From contig NZ_CP013264.1 of NCBI RefSeq assembly GCF_001456115.1, positions 1,224,001 through 1,288,000 of the forward strand: a stretch of DNA of 64,000 bases. Reading direction: 5' to 3'. The stretch comes from Sphingobium baderi. GTDB taxonomy: Bacteria; Pseudomonadota; Alphaproteobacteria; Sphingomonadales; Sphingomonadaceae. Positions within the stretch are counted from its first letter, which is position 1, and every line of letters starts with the position of its first letter. Both the position numbers and the translations under genes were made by a program. Of the stretch, positions 1-7,809 are shown piece by piece. The notes under the pieces are model-generated. The model was not told where the DNA came from, ran no database searches, and saw only the letters and a program-made list of their open reading frames with translations.

Positions 1-285
1 ATCGAAGCCGCTGCCAAGGCCGCCGGCATCGCCTACGCCGCCGTCCCCGTCGCCCATGGCGGCTTCGCCCCGTGGCAGCTTGACGGCATGGCCGCCGCCC
101 TCGCGCAGGCGGGCGAAGGCAAGATCCTCGCTTATTGCCGCTCCGGCACGCGCAGCACGCTCCTTTGGGCGCTGACCCGCGCCCGCGCGGGCGATCACCC
201 CGCCGCCCTCACCGAACAGGCCGCCAATGCGGGCTATGACGTGACGCCGGTGCGGCAGATCATGGACGCGCTCGCCGCGAACTGA
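1..285 (+). CDS. TIGR01244 / DUF442 family sulfurtransferase, C-terminal part
   Basis: The reading frame is open from base 1 and ends with TGA at 283-285, so the N-terminus lies outside the window. The visible 94 residues hold the loop CRSGTR (Cys codon at 136-138), which matches the anion-binding active loop of rhodanese-like and DUF442 proteins. The family is annotated as a sulfurtransferase or phosphatase-like domain, and in some proteins it is fused to a beta-lactamase-fold hydrolase. The substrate is unknown. The next gene starts 8 bases after the stop on the same strand, so the two are probably co-transcribed. The family call rests on the loop and its surroundings, and I cannot see the first half of the protein. 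Confidence 0.75.
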   Translation: MEAAAKAAGIAYAAVPVAHGGFAPWQLDGMAAALAQAGEGKILAYCRSGTRSTLLWALTRARAGDHPAALTEQAANAGYDVTPVRQIMDALAAN

Positions 286-293
286 TCCACCGA

Positions 294-1478
294 TTGCCCC
301 AAAGCGACACCCATTATGACGTGATCGTCCTCGGCGCGGGCGGGGCCGGGCTGCTATGCGCCGCCACCGCAGGCCAGCGGGGCAGGCGCGTGCTGCTGAT
401 CGACCACGCGCCCGAAGCGGGCAGGAAGATCGTCATCTCCGGCGGCGGCCGCTGCAACTTCACCAACATCCACACCGCGCCGGACCGCTATATCTCCGCC
501 AATCCCCATTTCGCCAAGTCGGCGCTGGGCCGCTACACCCCGTCCGATTTCCTCGCCCTCATCGAGCGCCACAGGATCGCCTGGCACGAAAAGACGCTGG
601 GCCAGCTATTCTGCGACGGCTCCGCGCGGCAGGTGGTGGCGATGCTGCTGGACGAATGCGCGGCAGGCGGCGTCGACATCCGCCTCGACCACCCCATCAC
701 CGCCGTGGATCATGCCGACGCCCTATATCGCGTCACCCATGGCGCCCGAACGGCCACCGCCCCCGCGCTGGTGATCGCGACCGGCGGCCCCTCCATCCCG
801 AAAATGGGCGCGACCGGCTTCGCCTATGACCTCGCCCGCCGCTTCGGCCTCAAGGTCGTGGAGCCGCGCCCCGCGCTCGTCCCCTTCACGCTGGGCGGCG
901 AGGATGTGTTGTTCCGCTCCCTCTCCGGCGTCTCGACCGAGGTGATCGCCCACAGCGGCAAGACCGCCTTCCGCGAGGCCACCCTGCTCACCCATCGGGG
1001 CCTGTCCGGCCCGGCGATCCTCCAGATTTCCTCCTATTGGCGGCACGGGGAGGCCATCGCGCTCGATTTCCTGCCCGATCGGCCGGACGGCTGGCTGATC
1101 GACGCCAAACGCCACAAGCCCCGCGCCACGCTGGCCCAGAGCCTGCGCGCCCATCTGCCCGACCGCCTTGCCGATGCGCTGGGCGAACGCCTTGCGCTGC
1201 ATGGCGACCTCGCCAACCTCCCCGACCGCAAGCTGGCGGAGGCGGAGCGCCGCCTCGCCCGCTGGTCCTTCACCCCCAACGGCACCGAAGGCTATGCCAA
1301 GGCCGAAGTCACCTCCGGCGGCATCGCCACCGACGGCCTGTCCTCCCGCACCATGGAGGCGCGCAAGATGCCCGGCCTCTACGCGATCGGAGAGGCGGTG
1401 GACGTCACCGGCTGGCTGGGCGGCTATAATTTCCAATGGGCCTGGGCCAGCGGCTGGGCGGCGGGGCAGGCGGTGTAG
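294..1478 (+). CDS. HI0933-like / TIGR03862 family flavoprotein (NAD(P)/FAD-dependent oxidoreductase)
   Basis: This is a 394-residue FAD-binding protein. A dinucleotide-binding motif GAGGAG lies at residues 14-19, followed near 43-57 by the family signature GRKIVISGGGRCNFTN. The C-terminal FAD segment (GLYAIGEAVDVTGWLGGYN) closes the Rossmann domain. These are hallmarks of the HI0933/BaiN-like flavoproteins, whose physiological substrates are mostly unknown. Length is normal for the TIGR03862 branch. The start is a TTG at 294, 8 bases after the previous stop. No in-frame ATG comes before the nucleotide-binding fold, so the TTG is the best start. It probably forms an operon with the upstream sulfurtransferase gene. 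Confidence 0.85.
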   Translation: MPQSDTHYDVIVLGAGGAGLLCAATAGQRGRRVLLIDHAPEAGRKIVISGGGRCNFTNIHTAPDRYISANPHFAKSALGRYTPSDFLALIERHRIAWHEKTLGQLFCDGSARQVVAMLLDECAAGGVDIRLDHPITAVDHADALYRVTHGARTATAPALVIATGGPSIPKMGATGFAYDLARRFGLKVVEPRPALVPFTLGGEDVLFRSLSGVSTEVIAHSGKTAFREATLLTHRGLSGPAILQISSYWRHGEAIALDFLPDRPDGWLIDAKRHKPRATLAQSLRAHLPDRLADALGERLALHGDLANLPDRKLAEAERRLARWSFTPNGTEGYAKAEVTSGGIATDGLSSRTMEARKMPGLYAIGEAVDVTGWLGGYNFQWAWASGWAAGQAV

Positions 1479-1705
1479 AATCGGTTCGCGGCGGAAAAGC
1501 CGAAAATAGCCCCTTTCCTTGGGCGATGATGCAGCTTGCAAACGATCCTTGCCTGATAGCCATTATCGATCATAATTAGTCATTGAAACGATAGCCATAT
1601 CACCCCGGATGCGGTCACGCGCGTATTCCCACGCATCAGGGCCCAGCAATTGGCTTATTCTGCCCAGAGCAGATATTTTCTTGTGCATATGAGGGGGGGG
1701 CGTCG

Positions 1706-2173
1706 GTGCGCTATCGTATTTTTGCTTTCACAATAATGCTCTCGATGCTCGCGGTTATTGCTCCTCCCACCAGCGCCAATGAAGTCGCAAACGGAACGCG
1801 ATTAGTTACAGCGGCGCAACCAGACCACTGCACTCCGGCCTATGACGCTGAGAAATGCAGAACCGCTTGGGCAAAGGCTCATGAAAAGCGCGAGCTTCTC
1901 GCCCGGTGTCTTCGTAAGACTGGAAATCGCCTTGCTGCTTCTGCCAACACATTGGACAAAAATTTTGTCGAATTCGTCGGATCATGCAGCCATGAAAGGG
2001 CGCGCTGTATGGCGGCGATGATGAAGGCCCAGATATCACGATCCGCTAGAGCAGACCCTTGGAGCGATAGACGCCCACGGCAAATTGCGATGTTGAATGC
2101 GGGAAGCAGATGCGATGAGCAGTTTGAAACCATTTCTGCGCGAACGATCGGTCCACCCGAAATCCAATATTGA
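1706..2173 (+). CDS. Hypothetical secreted protein with a G8 tract at its start
   Basis: This is a 155-residue protein with no family I recognise. Residues 1-24 look like a signal peptide (hydrophobic core IFAFTIMLSMLAVIAPP, then SAN). The mature part has six cysteines (C-x8-C-x15-C-x24-C-x6-C-x37-C) and many basic residues, which suggests a small periplasmic disulfide-bonded protein. The GTG start follows GAGG and a run of eight G at 1693-1700 that can serve as ribosome binding site. An ATG at 1689 is out of frame but would come into frame if the tract had nine G. Base composition is clearly more AT-rich than in the neighbours, as is the 227-bp stretch before it, so the gene may be acquired. 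Real coding status is likely but not certain. Confidence 0.5.
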   Translation: MRYRIFAFTIMLSMLAVIAPPTSANEVANGTRLVTAAQPDHCTPAYDAEKCRTAWAKAHEKRELLARCLRKTGNRLAASANTLDKNFVEFVGSCSHERARCMAAMMKAQISRSARADPWSDRRPRQIAMLNAGSRCDEQFETISARTIGPPEIQY

Positions 2174-2268
2174 TCGAACTTTTACAACATGTTTGTCCGA
2201 AAGCTGCCATTCTCGAATCCACCCATATCGGTCAGCAAGTCGGAAAGTTTGCCGAGGATATAGCCGCC

Positions 2269-3342
2269 TTACCTCTGGACGGCTGCTACCGTCTCCACCG
2301 TCACATGCTCCATTCCCGGCAGCGCGCCGACCTTTGCGCGCACCGCCGCGATGTTCGCGCCGGGCGTCAGGCTGATGATCGCTGCATGGGCATGGGGTCC
2401 GACGCGCCAGACATGCAGGTCGCGGATCGTCGCGCCTTCCGCTTCGGCAAGGCTCCGCACCCGCGCCATCAGCGCCGGTTCGGCCGTGTCCAGCAGGATC
2501 GCCGACGTGTCCTTCATGAGGCCCCAGGCCCAGCGCGCGATCACCACCGCGCCCAGCAGGCCGACCGCCGGGTCCATCCACCACCAGCCAAGATAGCGCC
2601 CCGCCAGCAGCGCCATGATTGCCAGCACCGACGTCAGCGCATCGGTCAGCACATGCACATAGGCGGCGCGCAGATTATTGTCGGCATGGCCGTGCTTGTG
2701 GTCATGGCCACCATGCTCCTGCCCGTCATGGCTATGGTCGTGGCCCAGCAGCAGGGCGCTCAGCAGGTTGATGGCAAGGCCGATCACCGCGACCAGCGTC
2801 GCCTCCCCGAACCGGACGTTCACCGGTTCGAACAGGCGCATCCCTGATTCGACCGCGATGAACAGCGCCGTCACGCCCAGCAGCAGCGCGGAGGCAAAGC
2901 CCGACAGGTCGCCGACCTTCCCCGTGCCGAAGGTGAAGCGCGGATTGCGCGCATGTTTGCGGGCGTAGGCATAGGCCGCCGCCGCCACTGCCAGCGCGCC
3001 CGCATGGGTCGCCATGTGGAACCCGTCCGCCAGCAGCGCCATGGACCCGGTGATCCATCCAAAGGCGATCTCCACCACCATGGTCGCGGCGGTGAGCCAG
3101 ACCACCCACAGCGTCCGCTTCGCATTGCGGTCATGCCCCGCGCTCAGGTAGATATGATCGAAATAATGCAGTTCCTCCAGCTCGTCGGGCGGCGGCGGAA
3201 AATCGTCCGCCGCCCCGGCCTGCATCCGTGCCTGCCCATGCGCCTGCTTGTGCGTGTCCCCATGGCCCTGTCCATGGCGATGGTCATGCCCATGATGAGG
3301 GTGGCCGTGGTGAGAGGGGCCGTGATCGTCGTGCATCGTCAT
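2269..3342 (-). CDS. dmeF: CDF family Co/Ni efflux transporter DmeF
   Basis: This is a 357-residue cation diffusion facilitator. The N-terminus (residues 1-40) is extremely His-rich. It is followed by six predicted membrane segments, a second His-rich cytoplasmic loop around residues 205-225 (GHDHSHDGQEHGGHDHKHG), and a C-terminal ferredoxin-like metal-sensing domain. The segments ADGFHM in TM2 and HVLTD in TM5 carry the transport-site residues typical of the DmeF branch, which exports Co(II) and Ni(II) from the cytoplasm by proton antiport. The start codon overlaps the stop of the upstream RcnR-like gene by four bases, so the pair is translationally coupled. That order matches known dmeRF operons of rhizobia. 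The metal is inferred from the family and the regulator ligands. Confidence 0.88.
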   Translation of the reverse strand: MTMHDDHGPSHHGHPHHGHDHRHGQGHGDTHKQAHGQARMQAGAADDFPPPPDELEELHYFDHIYLSAGHDRNAKRTLWVVWLTAATMVVEIAFGWITGSMALLADGFHMATHAGALAVAAAAYAYARKHARNPRFTFGTGKVGDLSGFASALLLGVTALFIAVESGMRLFEPVNVRFGEATLVAVIGLAINLLSALLLGHDHSHDGQEHGGHDHKHGHADNNLRAAYVHVLTDALTSVLAIMALLAGRYLGWWWMDPAVGLLGAVVIARWAWGLMKDTSAILLDTAEPALMARVRSLAEAEGATIRDLHVWRVGPHAHAAIISLTPGANIAAVRAKVGALPGMEHVTVETVAAVQR

Positions 3343-3611
3343 TTCCCGTATCGCCGGATCAGCGCGAGCATTTCTTCGGCCGCTGCCTGCCTCTCCATAT
3401 CGGTCAGGCCGGGGCGCGCCACATGCTCGCGCATATGCTGTTCGATCAGTTCTTCCATCAGGCTGCCCACCGCGCCGCGCACGGATGCGACCAGCTGCAA
3501 CGTCTCCGAACAGCCCGCATCGCCCATGAGCTGGCGCTCCACGGCCTGAACTTGCCCCGCGATCCGCCGGACCCGCGCCAGCAGCTTTTCCTGATCGGCA
3601 ACAATATGCAT
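3339..3611 (-). CDS. dmeR: RcnR/FrmR family metal-responsive repressor (DmeR-like)
   Basis: This is a 90-residue all-helical CsoR/RcnR/FrmR-family repressor. The open frame extends upstream, but ATG at 3611 gives the normal length and places the family residues correctly. His2, Cys34, His59 and His63 align, with an offset of one, to the Ni/Co ligands His3, Cys35, His60 and His64 of E. coli RcnR. This fingerprint differs from copper (CsoR) or formaldehyde (FrmR) sensors. The protein should bind a G-tract operator and release it when Ni or Co is bound. A fitting operator lies directly before the start codon. The stop overlaps the dmeF start (ATGA), giving an autoregulated two-gene efflux operon. 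Confidence 0.87.
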   Translation of the reverse strand: MHIVADQEKLLARVRRIAGQVQAVERQLMGDAGCSETLQLVASVRGAVGSLMEELIEQHMREHVARPGLTDMERQAAAEEMLALIRRYGK

Positions 3612-3612
3612 A

Positions 3613-3629
3613 GGATACCCCCCTATACT
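3613..3629 (-). promoter_or_regulatory. Probable DmeR operator overlapping the ribosome binding site
   Basis: The sequence GGATA-CCCCCC-TATACT has a G/C6 tract with AT-rich inverted flanks (ATA/TAT). This is the layout of RcnR and DmeR operators. It ends one base before the dmeR start codon at 3611. On the minus strand its GGGGGG also serves as the Shine-Dalgarno sequence, so repressor binding would cover the translation start region. The assignment is by pattern and position. Confidence 0.7.
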
Positions 3630-3768
3630 ATATAGGAGATCGTGCCAACCCCTTCCCCTTCGCCACCTCTCTCTTGCTTTGGCCTCCATCCCTCATCGAC
3701 ATCTTGTGCCCTCCCTCCCCCATGCCCATAAGAGGCGCCATGCTTCCCTTGCCCAGCCCCATCGCCTG

Positions 3769-5250
3769 ATGAACAGGAAGGCCATTGTCATAGGCGCGGG
3801 CTTTGGCGGTCTGGCGCTCGCCATCCGCCTCCAGTCCGCGGGGATCGAAACCACGCTGGTGGAAGCTCGCGACCGCCCCGGCGGCTGCGCCTATATGTGG
3901 GAAAGGGAAGGCTTCACCTTCGACGCCGGTCCGACCGCCATCACCGACCCGGCCTCGCTGGCGGAACTGTGGCGCCTGTCCGGGCATGACATGGCCGAAG
4001 ATGTGACGCTGCTCCCCGTCGATCCCTTTTACCGCCTGAACTGGCCGGACGGCACCCAGTTCGACTGCGCGGGCGGGGAGGGCGCGCTGCGTACCCAGAT
4101 CGCGAAACTCAGCCCGCCCGATGTCGCGGGCTATGAGCGGTTCCTCGACCATGCCGACGATATATATGAAGAAGCATGGCGGCGGCTAGGCTGCGAAACC
4201 TTTCCCGACTTCGCCTCGATGGTCCGGGCCGCACCCATGCTGGCCCGCAATCAGGCGTGGCGCTCCGTCTCTTCCGTCGTTTCGTCTTATGTGAAGGATG
4301 AACGGTTGCGGCAGGCGCTGTCATGGCGTGTGCTGATGATCGGCGGCAATCCGACGACGGCCAGCGGGATCAACAGCCTGATCCACAAGTTGGAGAAGCA
4401 GGGCGGCGTCTGGTTCGCCCAGGGCGGAACCAACCGGCTCGTGCAGGGCATGGCGACACATTTCGAGCGTCTGGGCGGTGTGCTGCGTCTGGGCGACAGG
4501 GTTGTGCAGATCGAGGTGCATGGCGACCGGGCGGTCGGCGTGCGGACCGCCTCGGACTGGCATGGTGAGGCGGAGGCCGTCGCCAGCAATGCCGATCTGG
4601 TGCACAGCTATCGCGATCTGCTGGGCCATCATCCGCGTGGCGCGAAGCAGGCTGACAGGATCGCCCGCAAGCGCTGGTCGCCCGGAATGTTCGTGCTGCA
4701 TTTCGGGATCAGGGGAAGCTGGCCGGGCATTCCGCATCATATGATGTTGTTCGGTCCGCGTTATGAAGCGTGGCTCAAGGACATTTTCGATTATGGCATC
4801 CTGCCGCAGGATTTCGCCCTATATCTGCAACATGCCACCGTCACCGATCCGTCGCTGGCGCCAGAGGGCTATTCGACTTTCTCCGTCATGACGCCGGTGC
4901 CCCATATGGGCAAACTGCCGATCGACTGGGATCGCTTCGCGCCTGCTTATGCAGATCGGATATTGGATGAAGTCCAGCATCGGTTGATACCGGACATCCG
5001 TTCCCGTATCGTCACGCAGTTCCATTATACGCCAGCCGATTTCGCGCGCGATCTTTCCACCCATTGCGGCAGCGCTTTCAGCCTGGAACCGCTGTTGACG
5101 CAGAATGCCTGGTTCCGGCCGCACAATCACGATGATGTCATTCCCAACCTCTATCTGGTGGGCGCGGGCACACATCCGGGCGCGGGCATCCCCGGCGTGG
5201 TGACCGGAGCAAAGGCGACCGCTGCCCTAATGTTGAAAGACCTGGCGTGA
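3769..5250 (+). CDS. crtI: Phytoene desaturase CrtI
   Basis: This is a 493-residue FAD-dependent carotenoid desaturase that converts phytoene through neurosporene to lycopene at the membrane. The N-terminal FAD motif GAGFGGLALAIRLQ lies at about residues 9-22. The C-terminal bacterial-type phytoene dehydrogenase signature is present near 455-490 (NLYLVGAGTHPGAGIPGV). The open frame begins at 3679, but ATG 3769 gives the family length and places the FAD motif right after the start, so I chose it. The stop overlaps the GTG start of the next gene. Other crt genes are not in this window, although sphingomonad nostoxanthin clusters usually keep crtI with crtB or crtY. Confidence 0.93.
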   Translation: MNRKAIVIGAGFGGLALAIRLQSAGIETTLVEARDRPGGCAYMWEREGFTFDAGPTAITDPASLAELWRLSGHDMAEDVTLLPVDPFYRLNWPDGTQFDCAGGEGALRTQIAKLSPPDVAGYERFLDHADDIYEEAWRRLGCETFPDFASMVRAAPMLARNQAWRSVSSVVSSYVKDERLRQALSWRVLMIGGNPTTASGINSLIHKLEKQGGVWFAQGGTNRLVQGMATHFERLGGVLRLGDRVVQIEVHGDRAVGVRTASDWHGEAEAVASNADLVHSYRDLLGHHPRGAKQADRIARKRWSPGMFVLHFGIRGSWPGIPHHMMLFGPRYEAWLKDIFDYGILPQDFALYLQHATVTDPSLAPEGYSTFSVMTPVPHMGKLPIDWDRFAPAYADRILDEVQHRLIPDIRSRIVTQFHYTPADFARDLSTHCGSAFSLEPLLTQNAWFRPHNHDDVIPNLYLVGAGTHPGAGIPGVVTGAKATAALMLKDLA

Positions 5251-5828
5251 AGAGATTGGCCATCTATTGCGGCTCGGCTACGCCCGCCGACCCGGCTTTT
5301 GTCGAAGCGGCACGGCAGGTCGGGCACGACCTGGCAAAGCGGGGAATCGGCATTGTCTACGGAGGTGGGCGATTGGGCCTGATGGGCGCCGTGGCGGATG
5401 CCGCGCTCGAAGCGGGCGGCGAAGTGATCGGGGTGATCCCCGAGGCGCTGGTCAGCGCTGAAGTCGCTCATCGCGGTTGCACACAATTGCACATCGTCCA
5501 GACGATGCATCAGCGCAAGGCGATGTTCACCGATCTGTCCGATGGCTTCGTGACGCTGCCCGGCGGCGTTGGCACGATGGATGAACTATGGGAGGCGATC
5601 AGTTGGGCGCAGCTTGGCTATCATGCCAAGCCGGTCGGGCTGTTCAACATGAACGGCTTTTACGATCCGTTGATCGCCTTCTATCGCCAGATGGTGGAGG
5701 TGGGATTCATCCGCCATGGCCATGCGGACATTCTCATTCATGCCAGCGAGCTGGATATATTGCTGGACAGGATGGCGAGCTACCAGCCGCACGAACCCAT
5801 CTTCGCGATGAAATCGACCCAGCTTTAA
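5247..5828 (+). CDS. LOG family (TIGR00730) nucleotide phosphoribohydrolase
   Basis: This is a 193-residue Rossmann-fold protein of the LONELY GUY family, often mislabelled as lysine decarboxylase. The catalytic motif PGGVGTMDE is at residues 105-113, and the partner arginine lies in the QRKAMF segment near residue 90. The nucleotide-binding loop GGGRLGLMG starts near residue 39. These enzymes cleave N6-substituted AMP or other NMPs to base and ribose 5-phosphate. The GTG start at 5247 overlaps the crtI TGA, so the two are translationally coupled, although no functional link to carotenoids is known to me. Length is typical. Confidence 0.88.
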   Translation: MKRLAIYCGSATPADPAFVEAARQVGHDLAKRGIGIVYGGGRLGLMGAVADAALEAGGEVIGVIPEALVSAEVAHRGCTQLHIVQTMHQRKAMFTDLSDGFVTLPGGVGTMDELWEAISWAQLGYHAKPVGLFNMNGFYDPLIAFYRQMVEVGFIRHGHADILIHASELDILLDRMASYQPHEPIFAMKSTQL

Positions 5829-5917
5829 TTGCCCTCACCGGCGTGTCCCGCATAAAAATGGGACCGATGCTTTCGCACCGGCCCCGAGGTATGTTCGCAG
5901 GAGGAACAAGGTGAGGC

Positions 5918-5937
5918 GGGCGGCTTCGCGGCCGCCC
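5918..5937. terminator. GC-rich hairpin between convergent genes
   Basis: The arms GGGCGGC (5918-5924) and GCCGCCC (5931-5937) form a perfect 7-bp stem with a loop containing TTCG. It sits between the LOG gene (plus) and amtB (minus), whose 3' ends face each other. There is no T-tract, so it is either a weak bidirectional terminator or a transcript-end stabiliser. Confidence 0.4.
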
Positions 5938-5945
5938 TGCCAATC

Positions 5946-7292
5946 TCAGTAGTTGTAGGCGCGTTCGCCATGCTCGCCGAGGTCGAGGCCTTCCTGTTCG
6001 ACTTCGGGACTGACCCGCAGGCCGGTCACTGCCTTGGCGATGAATATGGCGATGGTGGTGCCGATCGACGCCCAGACGATGGTGGTCACCGTGGCAAGGA
6101 TCTGCGTCACGAGCTGGCTGCCGATCGCATAGTCCGCGCCGCCCGGTCCGCCCAGCGAAGGCGAGTAGACGATGCCGGTACCGATCGCGCCGATCATGCC
6201 GCCGATACCATGGATGCCGAAGGCGTCGAGCGAGTCGTCATAACCCAGCTTGGGCTTGAGCACTGTGACCGCGAAGAAGCAGATGACCGAGGCGACAGCA
6301 CCAAGGACGATCGCGCCGAACGGGCCGCTGTTACCCGCCGCCGGAGTCACGGCGACGAGACCGGCGATCACGCCCGAACAGAAGCCCAGAGCCGAAGCCT
6401 TGTGCCCGGCGACACGCTCCGCAACCATCCAGGCCAGCGCGGCCGAGGCAGTGGCGACGAAGGTGTTGATCATCGCGAGAGCAGCCGAACCATTGGCTTC
6501 CAGCGCCGAACCGGCGTTGAACCCGAACCAGCCGACCCACAGCAGGCCGGTGCCGACGGCCGTCAGCGTCAGCGAATGGGGCGCCATCGGTTCCTTGGGG
6601 AAGCCCATGCGCTTGCCCAGGATGATGCACGCCACCAGCGCGGAGACGCCGGCGTTGATGTGCACCACCGTGCCACCCGCAAAGTCCAACGCGCCCATTT
6701 CGAAGAACAGGCCGCCTGCCGCCCAGACCATATGGGCAATCGGGAAATAGACAATGGTGAGCCAGACGAGGGCGAAGATCATCACGGCCGAAAACTTGAT
6801 GCGCTCGACCACCGAACCCAGCACCAGCGCCACGGTGATCGCGGCGAAGGTCATCTGGAAGCTGACGAACACATATTCGGGAATGACTACCCCGTCGGTG
6901 AAGGTCGCCGCCGTCGAATCCGGCGTGATGCCGGCCAAGAACATTTTGCCAAGGCTGGCGACGAAGGGCTTGAGCCCTTCCGACGCATCGGGACCGAATG
7001 CCAGGCTATAGCCATAGGTGACCCAGACGAGCATCGCGAGACACGCGACCGCGCCGATCTGCGTCATGACGGACAGCATGTTCTTGGTGCGGACCAAGCC
7101 GCCATAGAACAGCGCAAGGCCAGGGAGGATCATGGCGAGAACGAGGATGGTGGAAACCATCATCCAGGCGGTGTCGCCCTTATTCGGCACGGGGGCCGCA
7201 GCGGCGGCGTCCTGCGCCCAAGCAGGCAGCGCGGTGAACAGCGATAACGCCGCAGCGCCCGCCATGCTGCAAAGTTTTTTGGAAAAGCTCAT
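5946..7292 (-). CDS. amtB: Ammonium transporter AmtB
   Basis: This is a 448-residue Amt-family ammonium channel with a signal peptide (MSFSKKLCSMAGAAALSLF, cleavage after AWA) and eleven membrane helices. The segments GGTVVHINAG and GIHGIGG carry the twin pore histidines of the Amt family. The frame can start at a TTG at 7304. ATG 7292 is preferred because the run GGGGGG just before it is the ribosome binding site. The gene follows glnK by 14 bases on the same strand. GlnK is the trimeric plug that blocks AmtB when nitrogen is plentiful. The pair should be transcribed from the sigma-54 promoter upstream of glnK. Confidence 0.96.
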   Translation of the reverse strand: MSFSKKLCSMAGAAALSLFTALPAWAQDAAAAAPVPNKGDTAWMMVSTILVLAMILPGLALFYGGLVRTKNMLSVMTQIGAVACLAMLVWVTYGYSLAFGPDASEGLKPFVASLGKMFLAGITPDSTAATFTDGVVIPEYVFVSFQMTFAAITVALVLGSVVERIKFSAVMIFALVWLTIVYFPIAHMVWAAGGLFFEMGALDFAGGTVVHINAGVSALVACIILGKRMGFPKEPMAPHSLTLTAVGTGLLWVGWFGFNAGSALEANGSAALAMINTFVATASAALAWMVAERVAGHKASALGFCSGVIAGLVAVTPAAGNSGPFGAIVLGAVASVICFFAVTVLKPKLGYDDSLDAFGIHGIGGMIGAIGTGIVYSPSLGGPGGADYAIGSQLVTQILATVTTIVWASIGTTIAIFIAKAVTGLRVSPEVEQEGLDLGEHGERAYNY

Positions 7293-7306
7293 TATTCCCC
7301 CCAATT

Positions 7307-7645
7307 TTACAGAGCGGTTTCGCCGGTTTCGCCGGTGCGGATGCGAACCGCCTGGCCGACATCGAGGACGAAAATCTTGCCATCGCCGATGGCGCCGGAA
7401 TTGGCGGCGGACTGTGTTGCCTCGACGACGCGTGGCGCGAGGTCGTCGTCGCAGACAACCTCGATCTTGATCTTCGGAACCATGTTGGTTGAATATTCGG
7501 CCCCGCGATAGATTTCGGTCTGTCCTTTCTGACGACCAAAGCCCTTCACTTCGCTGACCGTCATGCCGGCGATGCCAAGCGAGGAAAGTGCCTCGCGGAC
7601 TTCGTCAAGCTTGAACGGCTTGATGATAGCCATGACAAGTTTCAT
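7307..7645 (-). CDS. glnK: Nitrogen regulatory PII protein GlnK
   Basis: This is a 112-residue PII signal protein. ATG 7645 gives the canonical MKLVMAIIKPFKLDEVR start, whereas the longer frame to 7696 runs through the sigma-54 promoter and is not coding. The T-loop carries Tyr51 (EIYRGAEYSTN), the uridylylation site for GlnD. PII proteins sense 2-oxoglutarate and ATP/ADP and control AmtB, glutamine synthetase adenylylation and NtrB. The linkage to amtB identifies it as GlnK rather than GlnB. Expression should depend on RpoN and NtrC under nitrogen limitation. Confidence 0.96.
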   Translation of the reverse strand: MKLVMAIIKPFKLDEVREALSSLGIAGMTVSEVKGFGRQKGQTEIYRGAEYSTNMVPKIKIEVVCDDDLAPRVVEATQSAANSGAIGDGKIFVLDVGQAVRIRTGETGETAL

Positions 7646-7679
7646 GTCGCCCCCTTTAACTGGTGTGCGAACACTACTC

Positions 7680-7696
7680 AGCAAGAGCTGTGCCAA
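7680..7696 (-). promoter_or_regulatory. Sigma-54 promoter of glnK-amtB
   Basis: On the minus strand the sequence reads TTGGCAC-N5-TTGCT, a match to the RpoN consensus TGGCAC-N5-TTGCW with GG and GC elements correctly spaced. Transcription would start near 7669, about 25 bases before the glnK ATG. The promoter position, the nitrogen-control genes behind it and the presence of rpoN at 13015-14535 agree with each other. NtrC sites were not identified with confidence. Confidence 0.88.
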
Positions 7697-7809
7697 TTCG
7701 TTAAACGGGGATTAACAGGGGTTTTCAGGTGCGCTGCTTATGATGCAGCGCCAAAAAAATGGGCAGCGGCCGGAATGTGATTAAAATTTGGGCAGCGGCC
7801 GATGCTGTT

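Noticed and set aside
3640..3655. TTGGCACG on the minus strand as a sigma-54 -24 element
   Set aside because: There is no TTGC at the right distance (TCCTA is found), and the site falls upstream of dmeR, which should use a sigma-70 type promoter.
5970..7247. A 425-codon plus-strand frame opposite amtB
   Set aside because: The composition is charged and repetitive, and amtB on the other strand is unmistakable.
7732..7760. Hairpin GCGCTGC/GCAGCGC followed by A7 as a terminator
   Set aside because: On the plus strand the tract is A, not T, and on the minus strand the T run comes before the stem, so it is not a proper intrinsic terminator in either direction.
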